Shown here: piece by piece, positions 58,788 to 64,000 of the stretch | Layout: the number at the start of each line of letters is the position of its first letter | How positions within the stretch are numbered: the first letter of the stretch is position 1 | Source of the DNA: Aggregicoccus sp. 17bor-14 | GTDB lineage: Bacteria; Myxococcota; Myxococcia; Myxococcales; Myxococcaceae | Direction: 5' to 3' | DNA length: 64,000 bases | Assembly: GCF_009659535.1 (NCBI RefSeq) | Contig: NZ_VJZZ01000008.1 | Location: forward strand, 250,001-314,000 | Position numbers and translations under genes: made by a program | Notes under the pieces: generated by a model | Database searches by the model: none | What the model was told of the DNA's origin: nothing | Seen by the model: the letters and a program-made list of their open reading frames with translations, nothing else

Positions 58788-60344
58788 ATGCGCGCGTCGC
58801 TCGACCTCCACCTCGCCCTCTTCCGCCGTCAGAAGGCCCAGATCGCCGCCGCCGTGGAGGGGCAGACCGCCGCCTTCCGCGCGTACGAGGCGCGCCACCG
58901 CCGCCGCACCGCGGACTTCCGCCGCCCCGTGCGCGCCTCCACCCTGCCTGCCCGGGTGCGCTCGGCGGACATCGTCTACGTGGGCGACTACCACACGCTG
59001 CCGCTCGCGCAGCAGACCTACCTGAGCCTGGTGGAGCGGGCGCGCGAGAGCGGCCGGCGCGTCGTGCTCGCGCTCGAGTGCGTGGAGGGGCGCCACCAGC
59101 CGGCGGTGGACCGCTTCCTGCGCGGCGAGCTGGACGAGGCGCAGCTCTACGCCCGTCTCGGCCACGCGCGCAGCGGCGGCTTCGACCTGTGGAGCGGCTC
59201 GCGCCCGCTGCTCTCCTACGCGCGCACCCACGGCCTGCAGGTGGTGGGCATCGATCGGCGCGCCCAGGGCGAGCGCTCGCTCAGCCTGCGAGACGCGTAC
59301 GCGGCCGAGCGCATCGCGCGCGCCGCGAGCGCCGCGGATCGCCCGCTGGTGATGGTGCTGGTGGGCCAGTACCACGTGACCCCCTGCCACCTGCCCGCGC
59401 AGGTGGAGCACGCGCTGGGCGAGGAGGCCCCGCGCAAGGGGCTCGTCGTCTACCAGAACTGCGAGGGCATCTACTGGCAGCTCGCGCGCCAGGGACGCGT
59501 GGGCTCGGTGGAGGCGGTGGAGCTGGAGGATGGCTCGCTCTGCCTGCTCAACGCCTCCCCCGTGGTGTGCCAGCAGAGCTTCCTGGACTACCTGGAGGCG
59601 GAGTCCGGGGATGCCCCGTTGCGGGACCGCAGCGCGAGCGAGCGCTTCAAGGAGATGGCGCTGCTCATCGCGCGCTTCGCCTCGGTGTCCGTGACGGAGG
59701 CCGTGGAGGAGGTGGAGGTGGTGACGGCGGCGGACGTGACGGCGCTCGAGCGCATCCAGCGCCGCGGCCGCTTCAGCGCGAGCGAGCTGGAGAAGCTGCG
59801 CCGCCACATCCTCAGCCGCGAGAGCAGCTACATCCCGCGCGCGCGCACCGCCTACCTCGCCTCGCTCTCGCTCAACCACGCGGCCGAGGAGGCCGCCCAC
59901 TTCGTGCGCCACTGCGGCGTGGGCGATGCGATGGACCGCCCGCGCAGCGCCTCGGACGCCTTCTATGCGCGCTGCCTCGAGGAGGCGCTGGGCTTCTTCG
60001 GCTCGAAGCTGGTGAACCCGCGCCGCGGCTGCGCGAGCACCGCGGACTGGGCCCGCCAGTTCGCCGCGGGCCGCGGCGTGGAGCGGCAGGTGGCCGCCTT
60101 CGTGCTCGCGCACAAGGCGGCGGAGGCGGAAGGACCGGACGAGGCCGTGAAGCTGCTGCCGCTGCGCCGCGACCGGCTCTTCCACGGCGTTTCGCATGCC
60201 CTCGGCTACCAGCTCGGGGACGCGCTCTACCGCGCCTTCGACGCGGGCCGCGTGGACCGCGCCGCCCTGCGCGCCCTCTTCCGCGACCCCTTCGAGGACC
60301 CGCGCGCCGCCTACTTCGCGTGGGTGCGGCGCCTGTCGGCCTGA
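58788..60344 (+). CDS. ChaN-like protein with long C-terminal region
   Basis: A 518-residue protein. The first 260 residues resemble the ChaN / haem-binding-uptake fold (DIVYVGDYHTLPLAQQTYLSL, LALECVEGRHQPAVDRFL, VVGIDRRAQG, MVLVGQYHVTPCHLP). The family has an EreA/ChaN-like core and some members bind haem. No signal peptide or lipobox is present, unlike the lipoprotein ChaN, so it is likely cytoplasmic. The last 250 residues are helical, with a conserved-looking ESSYIPRARTAYLASLSLNH and HGVSHALGYQLGDALY; I do not recognise them. ATG 58788 is used because it starts just before the fold; an earlier in-frame start would lie in the terminator-like region. Confidence 0.75.
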   Translation: MRASLDLHLALFRRQKAQIAAAVEGQTAAFRAYEARHRRRTADFRRPVRASTLPARVRSADIVYVGDYHTLPLAQQTYLSLVERARESGRRVVLALECVEGRHQPAVDRFLRGELDEAQLYARLGHARSGGFDLWSGSRPLLSYARTHGLQVVGIDRRAQGERSLSLRDAYAAERIARAASAADRPLVMVLVGQYHVTPCHLPAQVEHALGEEAPRKGLVVYQNCEGIYWQLARQGRVGSVEAVELEDGSLCLLNASPVVCQQSFLDYLEAESGDAPLRDRSASERFKEMALLIARFASVSVTEAVEEVEVVTAADVTALERIQRRGRFSASELEKLRRHILSRESSYIPRARTAYLASLSLNHAAEEAAHFVRHCGVGDAMDRPRSASDAFYARCLEEALGFFGSKLVNPRRGCASTADWARQFAAGRGVERQVAAFVLAHKAAEAEGPDEAVKLLPLRRDRLFHGVSHALGYQLGDALYRAFDAGRVDRAALRALFRDPFEDPRAAYFAWVRRLSA

Positions 60345-60456
60345 GCGGCGCCGCTTCGCTGACTCTTGTGTCAATCCGGGCTGCCCCGCCGCGCGCGGGG
60401 CGCGCTAGGCTCTGCCCTGCCCGGCTTCGGGCAGCGCCGACACGGAGGGAGCCGCC

Positions 60457-62040
60457 ATGAAGATGAAGGAGCGCGTGGAGCAGCTCGCGCAGCAGCGCGC
60501 CCGCAGCGAGGCCATGGGCGGGCCCGAGCGCGTGGAGCGCCAGCGCGCCCGCGGCAAGCTCGATGCGCGCGCGCGGCTCCAGCTGCTCTTCGACCCGGGC
60601 ACCTTCGAGGAGCTCGGCCTGCTCGCGGCGCACGAGGGAAACCTCCCCGAGGAGGAGGACGCGGGAAAGCCCTCCTCCGCCGACGGCGTCATCACGGGCG
60701 TCGGCGAGATCGACGGGCGGCCCGTGGCGGCCGCGGTCTACGACTTCACGGTGTTCGGCGGCTCCATCGGCGAGGTGGGCGAGCGCAAGGTGGCGCGGCT
60801 GCGCGACGTGGCCCTCAAGAGCCGCCTGCCCATGGTGTGGCTGGTGGACTCGGGTGGCGCGCGGCTGGAGGCGTCCTCGGGCATCGACCCACGGCGGCTC
60901 GCGGCCTTCGCGGACACCGGCTACCTCTTCCAGGAGCAGGTGGTGATGAGCGGCGTGGTGCCCCAGGTGGCCGCCATGGTGGGCCCGGGCGCGGCGGGCA
61001 CCGCGTACATCCCCGCGCTCGCGGACTTCGTGCCCATGGTGAAGGGGACCAGCTCGCTTGCGATCGGCGGCCCCTACCTCGTGGAGAGCGTGGTGGGCGA
61101 GAAGGTGACCGAGGAGGAGCTGGGCGGCTCCAAGGTGCACACCGAGGTGAGCGGCGTCGCGGACGCCGAGTACCCGGACGATGCGACCTGCATCGCGGCG
61201 GTGCGCGAGTACCTGGGCTTCTTTCCCTCGCACTGCGAGGAGAAGCCGCCGCGCCGCGCCTCGAGCGACCCCTTCGATCGCCGCGACGAGGCCCTGCTCT
61301 CCGTGGTGCCGGAGAGCCCGCGCCAGGCGTACGACATGCACAAGGTCATCCTCTCGCTCGTGGACGACCGGAAGTTCTTCCCCATCAAGCCGCGCTTCGC
61401 CCGGAACCTCATCACCGGCCTCGCGCGCATCGATGGCTACCCGCTGGGCATCGTGGCCAACAACCCCATGCACCTGGGCGGCATCCTGGACGTGAACAGC
61501 GCCGACAAGGCCGCGCGCTTCATCAACCTGTGCGACGCCTTCAACATCCCCCTGCTCTTCCTGCAGGACGTGCCGGGCTTCATGGTGGGCACCAAGGTGG
61601 AGCAGCAGGGCATCATCCGCCACGGCGCGAAGATGATGTACGCGGTGGCGAACGCCACGGTGCCCAAGTTCACCGTGGTGGTGCGCAAGGGCTACGGCGC
61701 CGGCTACTACGTGATGAACGGCCGCGCCTTCCAGCCGGACCTGCTCGTGGCCTGGCCGGGCTCGGAGATCGGCGTGATGGGCCCCGAGGGCATGGTGTCC
61801 ATCGCCGCGCGCAAGCTGCTGCAGGGCGCGGAGAGCCCCGAGGCCGCGAAGGCGATGAAGGAGGAGCTCGCCGCGGGCCTGCGCCAGCACATCCGCATCG
61901 AGCGCACCGCCGCCATGGCCATGGTGGACGACGTGGTGGACCCGCGCGACACGCGAAGGCTGCTCGCCCGCGCGCTCAAGCGCACCGTGAACAAGCGCGT
62001 GGAGCGGCCGTTCCGCAAGCGCGAGGTGGCCCCGGTTTGA
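60457..62040 (+). CDS. acyl-CoA carboxylase beta (carboxyltransferase) subunit
   Basis: A 527-residue carboxyltransferase of the propionyl-/methylcrotonyl-CoA carboxylase family. The N-terminal crotonase-like half has RQRARGKLDARARLQLLFDPG and FTVFGGSIGEVGERK. The acyl-CoA oxyanion region is SGGARLEASSGID. The C-terminal half has LFLQDVPGFMVGTKVEQQG and the second oxyanion Gly pair VRKGYGAGYYVMNG. Substrate cannot be decided. No biotin carboxylase is adjacent; it must be elsewhere. GGAGGGAG precedes the ATG. Its stop overlaps the start of a small lipoprotein gene. Confidence 0.9.
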   Translation: MKMKERVEQLAQQRARSEAMGGPERVERQRARGKLDARARLQLLFDPGTFEELGLLAAHEGNLPEEEDAGKPSSADGVITGVGEIDGRPVAAAVYDFTVFGGSIGEVGERKVARLRDVALKSRLPMVWLVDSGGARLEASSGIDPRRLAAFADTGYLFQEQVVMSGVVPQVAAMVGPGAAGTAYIPALADFVPMVKGTSSLAIGGPYLVESVVGEKVTEEELGGSKVHTEVSGVADAEYPDDATCIAAVREYLGFFPSHCEEKPPRRASSDPFDRRDEALLSVVPESPRQAYDMHKVILSLVDDRKFFPIKPRFARNLITGLARIDGYPLGIVANNPMHLGGILDVNSADKAARFINLCDAFNIPLLFLQDVPGFMVGTKVEQQGIIRHGAKMMYAVANATVPKFTVVVRKGYGAGYYVMNGRAFQPDLLVAWPGSEIGVMGPEGMVSIAARKLLQGAESPEAAKAMKEELAAGLRQHIRIERTAAMAMVDDVVDPRDTRRLLARALKRTVNKRVERPFRKREVAPV

Positions 62041-62402
62041 GAGCGCTGCTCACAGCGATCGCGGTGCTCGCGCTCGCGACGGGGTGCCGCGGAGAGACGT
62101 GCGGAGTGAAGCCGCCCGCGCCCGCGGCGCAGGTCAGCCTCGAGGGACTGCACAAGGCGTGTGCCGTGGACCAGGAGTGCGCCGAGGGTCAGCGGTGCAT
62201 GGCCTACGAGGCGGCTGGCGGGCCACGCCAGACCTGTGAGGTGCCCTGTCAGCAGGAGTGTCCGGCGCCGCTCTCGTGCGTCGCAGAGGCTCCCCTGCCC
62301 CGCACCTGCCAGTCCGGACAGGCGACGAAGGTCGAGCCCACTGTCCCCTCTCCCCCTGGGAGAGGGGACCTTCACGCGGGTTCCCTCGCGTGCAAACAGT
62401 AG
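62037..62402 (+). CDS. small Cys-rich lipoprotein, translationally coupled
   Basis: TTG 62037 overlaps the carboxylase stop (TTGA), with GAGGTG about eight bases upstream. The 121-residue product starts MRALLTAIAVLALATGC, a clear lipobox with Cys17. It has about 12 further Cys residues, many in a C-x5-C or C-x3-C pattern (ACAVDQECAEGQRCM, CEVPCQQECPAPLSC). That suits a disulfide-rich EGF-like or Dickkopf-like envelope protein. The last 20 residues are encoded by a REP-like repeat (62343-62369), so the native C-terminus may have been extended by its insertion. Confidence 0.7.
   Translation: MRALLTAIAVLALATGCRGETCGVKPPAPAAQVSLEGLHKACAVDQECAEGQRCMAYEAAGGPRQTCEVPCQQECPAPLSCVAEAPLPRTCQSGQATKVEPTVPSPPGRGDLHAGSLACKQ
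62343..62369. repeat. REP-like palindrome, copy 2 (inside the lipoprotein gene)
   Basis: A perfect 12-base inverted repeat GTCCCCTCTCCC/GGGAGAGGGGAC with a three-base loop. It shares the CTCTCCC...GGGAGAGG core of the copies at 18911 and 63198 but lacks the CCCTCACCCC lead. Confidence 0.65.
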
Positions 62403-62411
62403 GAAGACGGC

Positions 62412-63188
62412 TCAGGCCTCGCGGAGCACGCGGCCTTCCATGCCGCCCGCGACCGTGACTGCTTCGCCCGTGACGTGGCCCGACACCACGTCGGAGGCGA
62501 GCATCACCGCCACGCGCGCGACGTCATCCGGCAGCCCCATCTTCTGCAGCGCCCAGGTGCGCGTCACCTTGCGCACGAAGGCCGGGTCCTTGACCTTGTC
62601 CTTGTGGCGCTCCACCGCGGTCCACCCGGGGCAGATGACGTTCGCGCGGCCCGTGGGCGCGATGCGGCCGATCTCGTTCTTCAGGCTCTTGAGGAACCCG
62701 CTCGCGAGCGCACCCTTCGCCGCCGCGTAGTCCGAGTGCCCCGCCTCACCGAAGAGGCCCGCGGTGGACGCGATGATCACGATGTTCCCCGTGCCCGTGC
62801 TCTTCACGTGCCGCAGGAAGGCGCGGCAGCAGAGGAACACGCTGTCGAGGTTCTGCGCCATCGTGCGCCGCCAGCGCTCGAGCGACATCTCCCAGACGGC
62901 CTCGTCCGGCACCGGCCACACGCCTGCGTTGCAGATGAGCACGTCCAGCCGCCCCAGGGCCTTCACCGCCGCCGGGACGAGGGCGTCGACGTCCGCCTCC
63001 TGCGTCAGGTCCCCGCCCAGCGCCGCGCCGCCCAGTTCCTGCGCCAGCGCTCGCGCGCCCTCCGCGCTCGAGTGGTAGTGCACGCCCACCTTCGCGCCCT
63101 CTCCCGCGAAGGCGCGCGAGAGCGCCGTGCCGATGCCGCCCGCGCCGCCGGTGACGAGGACGCCCTTGCCTGCGAGACCCATATCCAT
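62412..63188 (-). CDS. SDR-family oxidoreductase
   Basis: A 258-residue classical short-chain dehydrogenase. The nucleotide motif is TGGAGGIGTALSRAF (about 13-27), NAG is near 90, and the catalytic Ser-Tyr-Lys is IIASTAGLFGEAGHSDYAAAKGAL (Tyr-x-x-x-Lys near 157-161). It reduces or oxidises an unknown alcohol or ketone with NAD(P). It follows the DUF849 gene on the same strand by 69 bases, with a REP-like repeat in the gap. Confidence 0.9.
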   Translation of the reverse strand: MDMGLAGKGVLVTGGAGGIGTALSRAFAGEGAKVGVHYHSSAEGARALAQELGGAALGGDLTQEADVDALVPAAVKALGRLDVLICNAGVWPVPDEAVWEMSLERWRRTMAQNLDSVFLCCRAFLRHVKSTGTGNIVIIASTAGLFGEAGHSDYAAAKGALASGFLKSLKNEIGRIAPTGRANVICPGWTAVERHKDKVKDPAFVRKVTRTWALQKMGLPDDVARVAVMLASDVVSGHVTGEAVTVAGGMEGRVLREA

Positions 63189-63197
63189 GAACCCGAC

Positions 63198-63231
63198 TCC
63201 CTCACCCCAGCCCTCTCCCAGAGGGAGAGGG
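63198..63231. repeat. REP-like palindromic repeat, copy 3
   Basis: CCCTCACCCCAG then CCCTCTCCCAGAGGGAGAGGG. It is nearly identical to copy 1 and lies between the DUF849 and SDR genes. Confidence 0.75.
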
Positions 63232-63257
63232 TGCCGTTGACCCGTGTTCCTGCGTGA

Positions 63258-64000
63258 CTACCCCAGGCGCAGCAGCTCGCGCGCCTGCTGCGGCGTCGCG
63301 AGCGTGCGGCCCTTGGCCTGGCCGCGCTTCGCGGCCTCCGCGACGAGCTCGTAGCTGCCCTTCGCGAGCACGCCCTTGGACAGGTAGATGTTGTCCTCGA
63401 GCCCCACGCGCACGTGGCCGCCCTTTTCCGCGCCCAGCTCGGCCATCGGGAGCTGGAAGCGCCCCACGCCGGCCACCGTCCAGCTGCAGCCCTCGGGGAT
63501 GGAGGCGATCATGAAGTCCAGCGCCTCGGGGCGCGCCGCGAGCGCACCTGGCACGCCGAGCACGAAGTCGAAGTGGGCCGGCAGCTCCACGTAGCCCTCC
63601 TTCGCGAGGTAGCGCGCCTCGTCGATCATCCCGGCGTCGAAGCACTCGATCTCCGGCTTGAGCCCCAGCTTGCGGATGCGCGTGGCGATGTCGCGCACCA
63701 GCGGCCGGGGGTTCCAGAACACGTCCTCGCCGAAGTTGACGGTGCCGGTGGACAGCGTGGCCATGTCCGGGCGGTCGCTGCCGGTGAGCGTGAGCGGACC
63801 GCAGCGCTCGTCCACGCTCATCCCCACCGCGCCGCCCGTGGAGGTCTGCACGAGGATGTCCGAGCGCTTGCGGATCTCCCGGATGGCGGCGCGGAACAGC
63901 TCCGCGTCTTGGCTGGGCTTGCCGTCCGCGGTGCGCACGTGGATGTGCACCATGGCGGCGCCGGCCTCGCGGCACTTCGCCGCCTCGATGCCGATCTCCT
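63258..64000 (-). CDS. DUF849 beta-keto acid cleavage enzyme (BKACE), cut by window edge
   Basis: 247 residues of the C-terminal part are in the window; the start lies beyond 64000. AAMVHIHVR, PEIECFDAGMI, DFVLGVPGALAA and RVGLEDNIYLSKG are typical of the BKACE/Kce family. These zinc TIM-barrel enzymes condense or cleave a beta-keto acid with acetyl-CoA to give acetoacetate and an acyl-CoA (for example in lysine fermentation). The exact substrate is unknown. With the SDR downstream it may serve a catabolic pathway for an amino or keto acid. Confidence 0.85.
   Translation of the reverse strand, partial: EIGIEAAKCREAGAAMVHIHVRTADGKPSQDAELFRAAIREIRKRSDILVQTSTGGAVGMSVDERCGPLTLTGSDRPDMATLSTGTVNFGEDVFWNPRPLVRDIATRIRKLGLKPEIECFDAGMIDEARYLAKEGYVELPAHFDFVLGVPGALAARPEALDFMIASIPEGCSWTVAGVGRFQLPMAELGAEKGGHVRVGLEDNIYLSKGVLAKGSYELVAEAAKRGQAKGRTLATPQQARELLRLG

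Overview
The window is about 72% GC by eye, with very strong GC3 bias, densely packed and often overlapping genes, and GTG or TTG starts alongside ATG. Gene content points to a myxobacterium (Myxococcota, probably Cystobacterineae): class III cyclase, PilZ and HD-GYP signalling proteins, two FtsH proteases, a secreted M4 metalloprotease with PPC domains, ribbon-helix-helix-like small proteins, and histone-H1-like Lys/Ala-rich tails. This is inference from content; no species was matched. I see no insertion sequence, prophage, CRISPR array or rRNA. It looks like ordinary chromosomal backbone.

Layout. 1-9.6 kb: end of a nucleotidyl cyclase, a TPR lipoprotein, mutS2 facing rnr, a large unrecognised Lys/Ala-rich protein, and moeA. 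9.7-17.6 kb: ribA, then a lipoate/2-oxoacid dehydrogenase group (a lipB-Nudix fusion, an unusual TPR/zinc-finger/P-loop protein, E2, lipA, and lpd after a DUF72 gene). 17.7-26.4 kb: a membrane-anchored unknown, then the minus-strand histidine operon hisG-D-C-H-A-B-F-N-IE. Nearly all its genes overlap by 1 or 4 bases, and it is preceded by a His-codon-rich leader peptide and a terminator. 26.4-33 kb: thiO, an HD-GYP response regulator, moaA, a DUF4870-like protein, thiC under a TPP riboswitch, and tRNA-Thr(CGT). 33-45.5 kb: glutamate dehydrogenase, PilZ protein, HtrA protease, grpE, a stand-alone sigma-70 region-1.1-like protein, ftsH, mutT, hutU-hutI, and a class II amidotransferase. 45.8-57.8 kb: the M4 protease, then a minus-strand housekeeping block tilS-ftsH-folP-glmM-pdxJ-acpS-nnr-tsaE. 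57.8-64 kb: a candidate small RNA, two tandem ribbon-helix-helix-like genes, a ChaN-like protein, an acyl-CoA carboxylase beta subunit with a coupled lipoprotein, an SDR and a truncated DUF849/BKACE enzyme.

Genes that work together: E2, LipA, LipB and Lpd form and use lipoylated 2-oxoacid dehydrogenase; MoeA and MoaA serve molybdenum cofactor; ThiC and ThiO serve thiamine; the his operon makes histidine, while HutU/HutI plus glutamate dehydrogenase degrade it; GrpE, HtrA and the FtsH pair serve protein quality control.

The most notable non-coding signals are (i) a complete histidine attenuator upstream of hisG (leader with eight His codons, candidate antiterminator, intrinsic terminator), (ii) a roughly 190-nt promoter-to-terminator unit with a C-rich hairpin loop between tilS and the small-protein genes, (iii) an inverted repeat lying inside the PilZ promoter, and (iv) several promoters whose predicted start sites fall on or within a few bases of the start codon.
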